DNA of 64,000 bases from Cenococcum geophilum 1.58 (GCA_001692895.1 KV748182.1:1740341-1804340), one strand, 5' to 3'. Counted from the first letter of the stretch, positions 1 through 10,988 are shown. The notes: a model not told the origin generated them from the sequence alone. Translations and numbers: made by a program.

Positions 1-1250
1 TGACGTGCCTGCCAGCTCAACACACCGCAGGACGTCTTCCTATGATTTAAGTAGCTGGCTTAGGCGCATCGCCACACTTGTTGGCTACACAATGCGCGTG
101 AATCACCGTAGGAAACAAGCCATCTTACCGTCCGTAACTTCGTTGACGCGTCAAAGGTTTCGGCATGCCGTGCAGGACTTCATGACGGCATGAAGCATCA
201 GTGTGCAGCTGCGCAGCCAATGAGATGGTTAAAGAGTAAGCTTATGTGGCTGTTATTGGCCCCAACGCCTTATGTCATCAGGGGCAATTTGCAAGGAGAG
301 GCAAGAGGACGTACGTCTAAGGCAAACGGGACAAAATAGTATAACGTTGAGTTGGAGGAAAGCCATTTTAGGTATGCACACTAATACCTATCGACTGCTG
401 CTTTTGGAATCCACTCATTTCACGTGATATATATGCGCCATCGCTTTAGCCATCTATCATAATTATTTATTGGGCCATTAGAGGCTTTTGCATTCTCTTT
501 GAATAATTAATGCTTAGCTTTGAAGATTAAAATGTTACAGTTCTTTGTCGTAACATGACTTTCACATGCCAGGTCCTTTGGTGTTTTGCGGACGGCATTC
601 TCCGAATTTTCAAACCCCTCAAAGATGTCTTGGTATGCAGCAATAGAAATGGTGGGGTACGAGGGGTGTGGAGGGGTCAGTATCGCAATCACATCTTCAC
701 CATCAGCACCTCTTATCAGGATGTCAGGATCGTCAAGCCGATAGGACACCCATGACTGTCAGCAAAACACTAACTAAGGCATAGATGGGAATGTGACAAC
801 CTAAAGAGAGTAAGCTTGCAATATGGCTAGGTACAACCTCGGGCCGTGCAGCGGCAACGATTCTGCCCGAAGGCACGGTTCTACCTCGTCATCCGGGTGT
901 ATGGAAGAAACAGTAACCTCCACCAAGCTTGAGAATCTAGCTAGGTGTGAATATGGAACCACATACATGATCTTAAATAGTTGCCGTACAATTCCTAGCG
1001 CAAGAGAGGGCATTTATATACTACAGATCCTCACATTTTGCAGCCACTCTTTCTTGTTCACCCTGAGGAAACTGCTACGCTTCCATACCTAGACTCAGCC
1101 TGGCTTTACCTATTTTCGTAAACCTTCCAACACAAGGTGTAGCACCGCGCTACTACTCCGGCCTTTCCGCACTCCCCCAGCACAAAGCACCACAGTATAC
1201 ACTCACCCAGTCAGCCCTCATTTAACCAACTCAGCCAACTCAAAACTAAC
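1..1250. other. intergenic, no convincing gene
   Basis: Balanced-composition DNA upstream of the SET gene. Short open frames occur on both strands, but none has a recognisable domain. The best candidate is a minus-strand frame at about 507-758: it lacks an ATG, and a possible splice acceptor (TGACAG) lies at about 759, so it could be a terminal exon. A TATA-like TTTATATA lies near 1013-1020, about 230 bp before the SET start codon. Confidence 0.5.
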
Positions 1251-1955
1251 ATGTCACCCGCCGCTATCACTTCTGCAGCTCCTCTGCCATCATTCCCTAC
1301 CGAAGCCGACCCCATCTCCTCCACGAAACCAATCATCACACCCTCTACAACCTTCTCCCTCTCTACCTCCACTCCCAAATCCCCTCTCATTCCCGCCTGG
1401 GTCCAACCCGACCTCTCGCGCCTCCTCCGCGTCGAGCACACCCCCGGCTCCTTCGCCTCGCGGGCCGTATCCCTCGTCTCCCTCCCCGCCGGCGCCCTCT
1501 TCGCGCGCATCACGGCCCCGACCCCGTCCGTCAGCGCCTACTCAAGCGTACAAGCGACACGCGACCTGCACGTCGAGTTGAACTCCGACCTGGTCTACAT
1601 AAACCACTCGTGCCGGCCGTCGCTCGAGTTCGACATGGCGCGCTGGGAGATCCGCGTCGTGGCCGGCAAGGCCGACGGGTTGCGTGCTGGCGAGGAGCTC
1701 ACGAACTTTTACCCGAGCACCGAGTGGCACATGGCGCAGCCGTTTGAGTGCCGGTGCGGCGAGAGTGTGTGCAGGGGTCAAATTACGGGGGCGAGGGATA
1801 TGAGCGAAAAGGATCTGAGCAATTATTGGTTGAATGCACACATTGAGGAACTGCTCGAGGAGCGGAGAGCTTCTAGGTACGAGAAGAATGATGCTAGAGT
1901 GAATGGGAATGGGAGCGGGAATGAGCATGTGAGCGGGAACGGCGAAAGTGCCTAA
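1251..1955 (+). CDS. SET-domain protein (putative protein lysine methyltransferase)
   Basis: Single-exon gene of 234 residues starting at an ATG preceded by AACTAAC. Residues 1-48 are Ser/Thr/Pro-rich and look disordered. The SET fold follows from about residue 56 to 155. The NHSC motif is at 118-121, the Tyr of the FYPSTEW segment at 154, and a post-SET cysteine cluster at C167, C169 and C174. These are the S-adenosylmethionine/lysine-pocket and zinc-binding signatures of SET methyltransferases. The protein is short, with no chromatin-reader domain, like the small fungal SET proteins of unknown substrate. The tail from about 213 is Asn/Gly/Ser-rich. Codon third positions favour C/G, as expected of a live gene. 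It converges with the HET gene. The substrate cannot be inferred. Confidence 0.85.
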   Translation: MSPAAITSAAPLPSFPTEADPISSTKPIITPSTTFSLSTSTPKSPLIPAWVQPDLSRLLRVEHTPGSFASRAVSLVSLPAGALFARITAPTPSVSAYSSVQATRDLHVELNSDLVYINHSCRPSLEFDMARWEIRVVAGKADGLRAGEELTNFYPSTEWHMAQPFECRCGESVCRGQITGARDMSEKDLSNYWLNAHIEELLEERRASRYEKNDARVNGNGSGNEHVSGNGESA

Positions 1956-2632
1956 TTAGAACTAGCATTGGGAGGCTACATTATTTTGTCAAGCTCTGGG
2001 AGGGTTCGTGTTGGGTCACTACTGGAGTTGGGGAAGATTTCTCGGGAGAGGCCGGACACAAACCATCAGGATAGACAGTGGCTAGAGTGTGCTTTGGAAA
2101 TTTATATTACCAATAGGGGAGGCGCGGAGCAGAGCGGCATAAAGCTCTTCTGCGTCATTCCATATCCGTTTAAGGATGCAGGTTGTAGCCTGAGTAGCTT
2201 GGGTTCTGGCCCGACATACTAGCATGAGAAAGTGGCGTCTTGGCATTTCATTTCGTCAGTCGTGTTGCTTTGCCAAGGTATCAATCATGCTCAGCTCGTT
2301 CAACATTCTAGATACTCACCTTGCGCTCAGGTCTTCCAACCTGTCTTTAACGTCATGTGAGAACTCACCTTTGTCCAGTGAGCTGCGTGCTCTCCTTTCA
2401 CCTTTCTCCAATATCTGCTATTATGTGTTTCGGATTTTATGAAATTCGCTTTCAATGAGCGTATTTCGACTCGGAGATTTTCGACCCGGAGATCGAAAAC
2501 CAGACTAAGCCAAGAACTAGGTGTACATAAGAAAGATGGCAACACGGGTATATGAAAAGAAAAGCCTCACCAATCCTTGCAGCAAATATATGAGACGAGA
2601 AATCGAATATTAACTTCTCCACCCACATGGCC
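1956..2632. other. convergent intergenic region SET/HET
   Basis: About 680 bases between the stop codons of two convergent genes. Probably the two 3' UTRs; I see no conserved frame or repeat. Confidence 0.6.
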
Positions 2633-4963
2633 TCAAAACCATCCCTTCCCCTCAAATAATCTTAATCCTAATCTTCTCGACCCGCACAAAATCCCCCGGC
2701 CACACCTGCGCCAGCCCAACCCTCCTAAACGCGCCCTGCGCCTCGATATAATGCAGCAGCAATCCATACCCGAGCGCGGGCCCGCCCGGCGCACGCGTCG
2801 CCACCAGCAAGCACACGACCGGCACCAGCGGCGCTGTCTCCGGGTCGTCATAGTCAGCGCGAATGAGGTCAATCGGTGGGATACGGCGCGCGGCCTCCTC
2901 CATCTGCTCAGCATCCTCCTTGCGGAAACCAAACATGGTATCCAGCGCACGCACATGGCCCGTGATCTCGAACATGCCGAAGTCGACGGCGCCGAAGGGG
3001 TCCGGGCCGACGGGGTGGTTGTAGATGGCAGGCGCCTCGAGGTGGATGTGGTCGAAAGGCGAGCAGGGGTAGTGGACGGCGCCATCGACGCTGGCCCAGC
3101 TCCAGGTGGGCGCGCGGGGCTGCGCGGGGCTGCGCGGGGCTGCGCGGGGCGCGGGAGGAGGTGGCCTTGCGTGCCGTAGGGGGTCAGGAAGCCCGTCGCG
3201 CTCCACATCAGGCCTGCTGGCAGGTCGTTCGCCCAGAGCCCGCTGATGTAGGCGTCGTTGCAGATGGCGGCGGCGAAGCGGCGCGCTACGCCTGAAAGCG
3301 CGGGTAGCTTGTCCGTCCCTTCGGTGAGCTGCCGCTTCGTGTACGTCTCGACCATCCGATACCAGCTCCCGTGCGGCTCGCGCGAGGTCACAGCGTGGCT
3401 GGAAGGTTCCCAGAGCGGACCGTCAGATGCTAGCCGCTGCCGCATGTCGCCTGCGTCGTCCTTAGCGGTGAACTGGGCCCGCGTGCGGCGCTCTGAGGAG
3501 TTCTCGCTGAGGATCCCGGCTGAGCATTCCCAGTGCGATTGATCTCGTCCGAAGTGTAGGATCCTGCGCGGGAGTATCCGTTCTTGTAGACACCAGCCTC
3601 GTGCGCTTAAGGATCCTGTAAGGACGTCTTCTTCAAATGTTGAGAGGATGCGGTCAGATACAAATGATCCAGTTCCTCCCCCGGGGTTGTTTATAAGAGG
3701 AACTGCCACCATGTTGATTGTAGTTCTTGGATAGAACGCGCCGCTGGTGCCGGATGTTGAGATCGATGCGGATATCGTGAGTAGAGCGTTCTCATAAATA
3801 TCAGCCATTTTTGCCAACTCTTGCGCTTTATCTTCGGGAGAATCCTGGATTATACAAATACTGTCAATCCAAAGATATCTCTGGCGTAGCTTCCGGGTTA
3901 CTGTCACAGCATCTTGGAAGGTCTTACACAGAGAACTAAACATGAGTCGTCTCTTATAATCCGTAATTGTCGCTTGTGTAGTTTGCGTTACTGACTCGGG
4001 GCCACCCCACCGATAGGACAATGTCAAGTAGGCACCTCTGCGGTGCTCGCTCTCTTCCAAAAATGGTTCCTGGGACCCATCTTTGGGGCCTACGTCGATC
4101 AACCTAGTTGGAAAAAACGGCTTCTGCTCTATCTCGCCGCCGCCTGCAGCCGGCAATCTTTTTACGCGACATTCGCTGTGATTAGCCATGCAGTCATCAA
4201 GCCAAGCTTGTGCCGTTGAAATATCCTCTGCTGGACGAATTATTCTTCCACTTATTTTGGATAGGACTTGGTCACTGGCGTCGGCTTCCGCTGTTGTAAG
4301 CATGCACATGCGCTCATTCATGCGTCGGGGTACTTACCATAGTCAATAAATAGCTGTAAATCACTACATCTCTCAGCAGTTATGTTTTCGCGCTCTTTCT
4401 CAATGCATGGAAATGCAATGGTGAGGCACTTTGCGCTGCCGCGTACTACCAAGCTCCGCTTATCATCCGGCTGAAACGACTCCGGCTCTAGGAGAGAATT
4501 CAAGAACAGCGCGCAGAGCGGGCAGTGTGCGGCAGATTCTCGTAAAGCATCAAACGTGGCATGATGAGGTATGTCGGTCTTTCCTGCAGTCAATCTAGAT
4601 ATGTTAAGTTTCGCACAGACTGCGCACACGGGCCGCCTGCAGAACTCTCCCTCAAGTATCTGGCTTGGCTGACAAGACTCAATAAGATTGCGACGGCTGA
4701 TTTTCAAAGGCTTCCCTGGAGTATAGGATTCGACGTTGCCAGACGGTCTCAATGTCATAAGTGTGGCCCCTTTGGAGGTAACAATTCGACAGTCGGTACA
4801 ACCCGACATTCCACATCCAATGGCAACTGACCCTTCACGAGGAAGATGAAATCAGTTTAAAGGCTACGGAGCCATACATTCGGTGTTACTCACCTGCTTC
4901 AGGAACTTGAGCGTCAGGAAGTTTTAATCCATTATGCAGAGTTAAAGTCGTCCCCTCCGGCAC
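2633..4963 (-). CDS. HET-domain (heterokaryon incompatibility) protein, reading frame broken at a minisatellite
   Basis: HET proteins act in fungal non-self recognition and usually trigger death of fused cells. Exons readable here are 4963-4894, 4832-4338 and 4290 downwards. Introns are 4893-4833 (GTGAGT...AAG, 61 nt, CTGAT branch site) and 4337-4291 (GTAAGT...CAG, 47 nt); both preserve frame. A TAG directly before 4963 is probably a splice acceptor, so a first exon further upstream is unresolved; the internal ATG at 4809 is the alternative start. An N-terminal Cys-rich segment (CAKLNISRL, CPLCALF) is followed by the HET motifs LSYRWG (4021-4004), WIDSICIIQD (3871-3842) and RGWCLQE (about 3601). 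The C-terminal motif WSWASVDG (3104-3081) lies in a different frame, which stops at 2652. The upstream frame runs on to 2633 with an unrelated Arg/Ser/Pro-rich tail. The switch falls at the 10-bp repeat 3111-3150. It is either a real frameshift allele or an assembly error. Confidence 0.8.
3111..3150. repeat. 10-bp minisatellite inside the HET gene
   Basis: About four copies of TGCGCGGGGC (first copy with C at its first base). The unit length is not a multiple of three, so each copy gained or lost changes the downstream HET frame. Gain of one unit or loss of two would put the conserved C-terminal motif in frame with the HET domain. Confidence 0.9.
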
Positions 4964-4966
4964 CTA

Positions 4967-5459
4967 GAACGTATCGGCTGCGTTCCATGACATAGTGTTT
5001 GAAAGAAATAGAGACTATGATGAATCGCTAGAATGAATTGGGTTTTGAAAAGTCGTTAGATGCTATAAAATTTAAGGTTCCTAGTGAAAGCAACACTTCG
5101 CCCTATCGTGCAATACTTGGCAAAACACTCACAGATCAGTCGTTGATGCTCATAAGAAACGTAACAGATAAATCTTACCCCGCAGCATACTTAAAGAAAT
5201 AAGAAGAGATTCGAGCGACTCGAGGGACTCAGCTCACCTTGGCATGCGCCACATGCTGCCTTTGGGCACCAAGCCGAAAACGATACGGGGGCTTATCCAA
5301 CCAGGCCTTCTTGGACCAGGATAAGCGCCACACTTGCGATTGACGTTCAAATAGCCATTACATTGGAATACCATAGATATACAACTATTTACCTTGGTGC
5401 GCTAAAAGATAAACACAGATATCAAAAGATCACTGGATAACGGTCACGTTATATTTGAT
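4967..5459. other. HET upstream region
   Basis: Balanced-composition DNA before the transposon island. It probably holds the missing 5' exon(s) and promoter of the HET gene. A minus-strand GTGAGT donor-like site lies near 5130, but I could not join it in frame. Confidence 0.4.
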
Positions 5460-6419
5460 GCATTTTAAAAGTCCGTCCGGTCGGCTCGCCCACGTGCGCA
5501 CCCGTAAGATTATTTATAGGGTCCCGCCACAGTCGCGATAGATTCGCGAATACCGCCGTCTTTTTAGCCTATCAGGCGACGTGGAGGCGCCTTCAGGGGA
5601 TCTATCGCTTATTACTTCTTAATAGATATAAGAGCCACGTGTTAATGTAGTTCGCTAAGTATGATAAGGCTTATAAAATTATCTCTCTCTATCTACAACC
5701 TTATTCGACACACTTACTTTTAATCCCTGGATATTAGTATATTTAGCCCTTAGTAAAGGCCTATTAGAAGCGCCTCTACGACTTTACCTTCTATAGAGCT
5801 GCTAATATTACTAAGCCTAAGTTCCTTAAGTATTACTAAGCTGTATAATATAAAGCTATATTACTAAATAATATAACAAGTAGCTCGCCTTCTACTGTTC
5901 AACCTTTTAGTTATTTTAAAAAAGATTCGACTAACGACCTATTAGGTGACGGAGTCCGCAACCGAAGCTCCCGGCCTGCACCAGCGTTATATATTGCTCT
6001 ACGTAGTGTATCTAGTAGTGTGCTAGATACTCGTTTAGTTTATTCGGTTAGCTAAGTAGCCTAGAGCGCCACTTTACACGACGCCTTTCTATATAACTTT
6101 TATAGATAAGAATAGCTACTAATTCAATATACCCGTGTCTCTTTCTATAGAGGAGAGACTTACTAAAATATTTAGGTAGCTCTTATAAAGTATATTTCCT
6201 TTCCGTTCTAAAGTTATACGTAATATTTAGTAGTTATTATTAGTTCTATTTATTGCCCGATTCGGTCCCTTTTCTAGGTCCATTTAGGCTTCTACCTTCT
6301 ATTTACAGGAAAAACCCCTAGCAAGGGAAAAACCTAGGTATGTCCTTTTAGCTAGTCTTACGCGCTCTGCCTTCGCCTAGCCTATTTATCTTTATAAAAT
6401 GTCTGCCCTTCATACCATG

Positions 6420-6660
6420 CTTCCAAGGTATCTTAGAAGGTCTAGGGGGTAGTAGGAGGGTCTGGAAGGGGGCGTGTCCTCCTGTTGGATCTCATATGCT
6501 GTCTAGAACTGCTGGAGGACTTCTTGACCTATAAGCCATTGTGCTGCTGCACGTAGGCCCCTACTTGTGGAAAGCATTTGGGTAATATTATTTGTACCCG
6601 CCCTAGCGAATCGCTGGTCTCTTGCCATACGGTGATTGCAGAAGAGTAATGTTTAGTAGT
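6420..6660 (-). pseudogene. LINE (Tad-like) pol C-terminal fragment
   Basis: The minus strand reads an Ala/Arg/Leu-rich stretch with the segments RGLRAAAQWLIGQ and EVLQQF, followed by one stop. This resembles the region after RNase H at the end of fungal non-LTR retrotransposon polymerases. It is far less RIP-damaged than its surroundings. The family call rests on resemblance only. Confidence 0.4.
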
Positions 6661-6868
6661 TTATATTAAATACAAGAGCTAATAATATAATTCTTAGGCG
6701 AATAAATTAAAAGCTTCTTAAAAGATAGAAGAAGGGGTATTATAGTAAGATAAAAGTTACCTATAAGAAGGTATAAGTTCTATTAGTAATAGAGATATAA
6801 AAGATGAATAAGGAAAAGCTTTAAAAGAGGTAGAAAGAGGTTAGGGTAAATATGACGTGACAAGTATT

Positions 6869-7068
6869 AGGTGACGAAGTCACCTCGCTTATATATATTG
6901 TTCCGCATAGCCGTGCCTGGCGTCTTGCCAGTCACTTGCTTACCTCTGAGTGGTGCGGAGCTTGTCACCTCACAACAAGCTCCACCCAGCCATCGCAAAA
7001 GGTAAGCGAACAACTGGCAAGATGCTAGGCACGGCTGTGCGGAACAAAGTGAGGTGACTCTGTCACCT
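6869..7068. mobile_element. MITE-like element with long terminal inverted repeats
   Basis: Left arm 6869-6944 and right arm 7001-7068 are imperfect reverse complements. Both ends carry AGGTGAC(G/A)(A/G)AGTCACCT, itself palindromic. The 56-bp centre contains its own hairpin (GGAGCTTGT / ACAAGCTCC). No coding capacity. No clear target-site duplication. Confidence 0.75.
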
Positions 7069-7505
7069 GACAGTAAAGAAAAGGAAGGCTATATTATATG
7101 GGTTATTACCTTTATAAAGGAGGTTTAGAAGGAATTATTAATAAATTATAGCGTATTTATATAATAGGGTAGATTTAGGTCAATTTTGGGGTTGATTTTG
7201 ATTATGACAAGAGTGTCTCGTTGGCATCACGGCTCTCTCGGCATTCAACGCTGCATCTCTTTTTCACCAGTCCGCCAGCGAAACCTACTGGCCCATTCGA
7301 AGGCAACGGGCGATTTTCTCCCAAGTCCAATCATGGCACATTCTCCGCTTTCTAGCTCAATTCTGTACACTTCTCTCACTTCATTTCTCTTTCACATCTC
7401 TTTCACTTCTTCTAGACGCCCCTCCCAACCCCAGCTTTTACCTACACTCTGCTTCTATCTTATCAGAATCTTATCAGCCCCCCCGGTCCTCCACCCTAAT
7501 CGTTG

Positions 7506-9485
7506 ATGATCTCCGAAAATGAAGCACGCGACAGCCTTGCAAGCTCTTCAACATCATCAAAGAATTCCCAAAAACCCGAATCAGTAGTAACGAGCACCAA
7601 TTCTTCAAAAGAATACTTGCATGATGGTGGAAATATTTACCCCAAGGTGCACAGTTCCGACTCAAGCAGTCAATCTTCAAGTGATGAGAAGATAGACGCC
7701 GCCAATTCTCGTGGGCGGTGGCCAAACGAACAAACCCTTCTCCTTAATACTAGCATTCAAGCCGGAACAGCATCACCCCATATTGATGAAGGCGAGCAGG
7801 CGCCTGCTGCAAAAGAAAAACCGGTGACATGGTCCTCACTTCCTCGAAAGGACCAGCTGCTCATTCTCACCTTGGCAAGGCTTTCAGAGCCGTTGACTCA
7901 AACTTCTCTCGGCGCGTACCTCTTCTACCAGCTTAAATCATTTGATTCTTCCCTTTCGGATTCCACTATTGCTTCTCAAGCAGGAATCCTGCAGGCAGCA
8001 TTCCCGGGCTCGCAATTTCTAACTGCCATGTTGTGGGGCCGAATTTCCGATTCAGAATGGGGAGGGAGAAAAAGAGTCTTGTTAGTTGGCCTGTTAGGAA
8101 CTACATTTTCCGTGATAGGCTTTGGCTTTTCGAGAAGCTTCACAAGCGCCACCATTTTTCGATGCCTAGGCGGCGCATTAAACGGAAACATCGGAGTCAT
8201 GAGAACAATGGTTGCAGAGATTATCAAAGAAAAGAAATATCAGTCTAGGGCTTTCCTTATTCTTCCAATGACTTTTAACATCGGAGTTATCGTTGGTCCT
8301 GTTCTTGGTGGACTTTTGGCTGATCCAGTCGGGAGTTACCCATCCGTTTTCGGTCCTGACTCATTACTCGGCGGCAAAAATGGAGTATATTGGATGACCA
8401 AATGGCCATACGCGCTCCCGAATCTCATGAGTGCCATCTTCCTCTTCGCGTCCGCTTGCGCTGTTATTCTTGGTCTTGAGGAAACCGACGAAATCCTGAA
8501 GCAACGGCCCGACTATGGTCTCCGCTTTGGCAAATGGTTGCGCAGAAAACTTTGCGGCGGAGCTAGATCACACGATTATAATGCTCTCCCTGGAGACGAT
8601 AGTTTTGCTCCCGAGCGTCTCTCTACAGACCTAGAGCTTCAGCCAACTCCCACATCCGCTACTTCACGGACAGGTCAGCTTTCTGATAAACCCATCTTAC
8701 CTATTCGCAGACGCAAGCTTCCTCTCCGCCGCATCTGGACTCGCAATGTCATCACCACTCTCATTGCCCATGGTCTCCTAGCCATGCATGTCGGCACCTT
8801 CAACAGCCTCTGGTACATCTACCTGTCCACGCCGCGGTTCGACCCTTCACATCCCGACCACCTAAACTATGTCCAGCGCGGCCCTATCCATTTTACCGGA
8901 GGCCTATCTCTCCCACCACCACGCATCGGTTTAGCGCTCGCAATTCTTGGAGTTATCGGAATCACATTGCAATTGCTACTGTACCCGCAGCTCAGCCATA
9001 GACTAGGAACTGCTCTGTCGTACCGGCTTTCCCTCTTGCTCTTTCCGTTTGCATACATTCTCGCGCCTTATCTTTCGCTGATCCCCTCAACCACCAAGGC
9101 GCCCTACCCGGTCGCAGGCATTCTCGTGTGGGCAGGTATCACGGGAATCCTCTTCATTCAAGTCCTTGCACGCACCTTCGCTTTACCGGCCACTGCGATT
9201 CTCGTGAACAACTGCTGTCCGCACCCTAGCGTGCTAGGGACTGTTCATGGCCTTGGACAGAGCGTGTCGTCTGCGACAAGGACTGTCGGCCCGATTCTTG
9301 GCGGGTGGATATTTGGTCGCGGCTTGAAGATCGGAGTTGTGGGGATGGCGTGGTGGTTCATTGCCGGGATTGCAATCATAGGATCGATTGCTGGGACGTT
9401 CGTTAAAGAGGGAGATGGTCATGAAATATTACTAGAAGGAGAAGAAAGAGAACAAGTGAACAAGACTGTGAGAGGGGGGAGTTGA
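7506..9485 (+). CDS. major facilitator superfamily transporter
   Basis: Intronless gene of 659 residues; the ATG at 7506 is chosen over an in-frame TTG at 7503. Residues 1 to about 108 are a Ser/Asn/Gln-rich cytosolic leader. About twelve hydrophobic segments follow, split by a long charged loop (about 320-400). The MFS motif A is seen as GRISDSEWGGRK at about 178-189, between the second and third membrane segments. A Gly-rich GPVLGG segment follows in the fifth. The architecture matches the proton-coupled DHA1/ZIFL-like drug or metal exporters of fungi. The substrate is not predictable. A pyrimidine-rich leader (about 7360-7460) precedes the start, and the promoter abuts the transposon remnant that ends at about 7150. 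It converges with msrB. Confidence 0.88.
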   Translation: MISENEARDSLASSSTSSKNSQKPESVVTSTNSSKEYLHDGGNIYPKVHSSDSSSQSSSDEKIDAANSRGRWPNEQTLLLNTSIQAGTASPHIDEGEQAPAAKEKPVTWSSLPRKDQLLILTLARLSEPLTQTSLGAYLFYQLKSFDSSLSDSTIASQAGILQAAFPGSQFLTAMLWGRISDSEWGGRKRVLLVGLLGTTFSVIGFGFSRSFTSATIFRCLGGALNGNIGVMRTMVAEIIKEKKYQSRAFLILPMTFNIGVIVGPVLGGLLADPVGSYPSVFGPDSLLGGKNGVYWMTKWPYALPNLMSAIFLFASACAVILGLEETDEILKQRPDYGLRFGKWLRRKLCGGARSHDYNALPGDDSFAPERLSTDLELQPTPTSATSRTGQLSDKPILPIRRRKLPLRRIWTRNVITTLIAHGLLAMHVGTFNSLWYIYLSTPRFDPSHPDHLNYVQRGPIHFTGGLSLPPPRIGLALAILGVIGITLQLLLYPQLSHRLGTALSYRLSLLLFPFAYILAPYLSLIPSTTKAPYPVAGILVWAGITGILFIQVLARTFALPATAILVNNCCPHPSVLGTVHGLGQSVSSATRTVGPILGGWIFGRGLKIGVVGMAWWFIAGIAIIGSIAGTFVKEGDGHEILLEGEEREQVNKTVRGGS

Positions 9486-10336
9486 GTTCTCAAGTCTAAA
9501 GATATGGTAAGGAAAAATCGAAGGATCCCCGTTAAGGGAAGGAAGAGACTTGAGATGAGGGTATTAGGGACGGAAGGTTCAAGAAAATTCCGCACGGAAG
9601 AACCATGGAGATTGAACGAGGCACATTCGAAAACTTAAGACTTATAGAAAACGTATTAGCAAGACAAGAAAAATAGTCGAGTCGTTAGAAAAAAGTTAAG
9701 AATCTACCGTCAACTTAGTATCATGGTCAGCTATGGTGCCATATACGCGACGGTATTCAATTCGGCTCGCAATCGGTTTTTTTTTTTGGGTTTCCATTTT
9801 GACAAACAAGTAGAGAGTACATTTTTGGTTTCTGAAGCGGCGAACTATGGGTTTTTCTTTTATGCGAACGACAGATATGCTTTCATGGATTAACGATTGG
9901 TACGAAGTATAGGTTGCGTCAAGCCCTTCGCCACAGCGGTGGACGATGACTCGAGCTTTGTATCGAGATAGATTGTCTCATCTTGGTCCTAGCATGCTCA
10001 ATGAGACACTGCACACATTTCTTTACACTCAATGGGCATGGGGGTGTCTTCACTACTTCATAGACATAGATTTCTTAATAAAAGACTTCAGAAGCAAGCA
10101 ACTACGCGAACGAGCAAACGAACGGTGATGTGACAACGATTTACATCTGACGTTCCGCTTCGCTTTATGTCAGAATAAATTGTGCAACACTAAAACGAGT
10201 CAAAAGACCTAATTCGTGCCAACATCATATCCTCATTCTCATGCCCTGCCATTTACAAATGTTCCTCTGCAAACCCACGATCAACCAAAAAATATGCTCC
10301 TCTTCAAACCATCTTACAATTCCAACAATACACTTC
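9486..10336. other. convergent intergenic region MFS/MsrB
   Basis: About 850 bases of single-copy-looking DNA between two stop codons, including a T-tract at about 9778-9787. No frame with a recognisable domain. Confidence 0.6.
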
Positions 10337-10988
10337 TTACGCCCCACTTGCCTGCTCATCCGGACTGAAGTTGATGCTCACGCTATTCACACAATGTCTC
10401 GCGTCCGTCGGCGTATCGAACTTTTCCCCCTTAAAAATATGTCCCAAGTGGCCCCCACAATTCGCACACATTATCTCCGTCCGTGACCCGTCCTCCCCTT
10501 CCTTTATAGCTCCAGGGATAGCGTCGAAGAAGGCAGGCCAACCGCAACCAGAGTTGAACTTGTGCGAAGCACGGTAGAGGGGCGCGTCGCAGCCGACGCA
10601 GGAGTAAACGCCGCTTGATGGATAGTGCTTGTCATATTTCCCTGTGCTCTTCATTTCGGTACCCTTCTCGCGGAGAATATGGAATTGCTCTGGGTATTAA
10701 TGTCAGGATTTTATATAGGCTTCAAGGTAGGGTTTGGGGCTTGCCTTTGCTGAGAACTGCTTGCCATTCGCCCTTCGTCTTCTGGACGGGAAAATCCTGG
10801 CTTGACATCTTGTCTGAGGAACTGCTGAAGAGAGAGCTGATGAATGGGATCGTAGGCATAGACCTGAGGACTGTAATTCGAGGTGCGGGGTAAAGCGTGC
10901 TGCCTCGGATATAGGGAAAGCGGCGGCTTGTAGTGTTCGAGAAAGTGTGTAGAGTGTAGATGATGGCTTGGATGGAAGGAAAGCGCAT
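10337..10988 (-). CDS. msrB: peptide-methionine (R)-S-oxide reductase MsrB
   Basis: Reduces methionine-R-sulfoxide in proteins using thioredoxin. Two exons, 10988-10745 and 10689-10337. The 55-nt intron (10744-10690) has a GC donor (AAAG/GCAAGC), a CTGAC branch site and a CAG acceptor. Splicing recreates the conserved [15 protein letters not shown] segment. From the ATG at 10988 the protein has 198 residues. Zinc cysteines are C112/C115 and C156/C159, the conserved GCGWPAFF is at 129-136, and the catalytic cysteine C181 is in RHCVNS. The N-terminal about 60 residues are rich in Arg, Ser and hydrophobics with few acids, like a mitochondrial presequence. In-frame ATGs at 10859 (155 residues, conserved MPTIPF start) and 10808 could give cytosolic forms. 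Which start is used cannot be decided from sequence. Confidence 0.92.

Larger units (their letters stand above)
5460..7150. mobile_element. RIP-mutated transposon remnant
   Basis: TA-rich stretch with abrupt edges between two gene islands. It contains an intact-looking patch at about 6420-6660 with a LINE-like C-terminal reading, a copy of the terminal motif AGGTGACGGAGTC at 5944, and a complete small inverted-repeat element at 6869-7068. The rest (5460-5940, 6660-6860) gives no identifiable protein. Confidence 0.7.

Noticed and set aside
507..749. 80-residue minus-strand frame
   Set aside because: It starts at GTG, has no in-frame ATG before an upstream stop, and no known domain; kept only as a possible terminal exon.
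2577..3542. Plus-strand frames over the HET gene
   Set aside because: Antisense shadows of a GC-rich coding region with HET motifs on the other strand.
7186..7506. 106-residue frame before the MFS gene
   Set aside because: Pyrimidine-rich leader of the MFS transcript; no domain and no coding bias.
9946..10128. 60-residue plus frame
   Set aside because: Between convergent 3' ends; no domain or homology signal.
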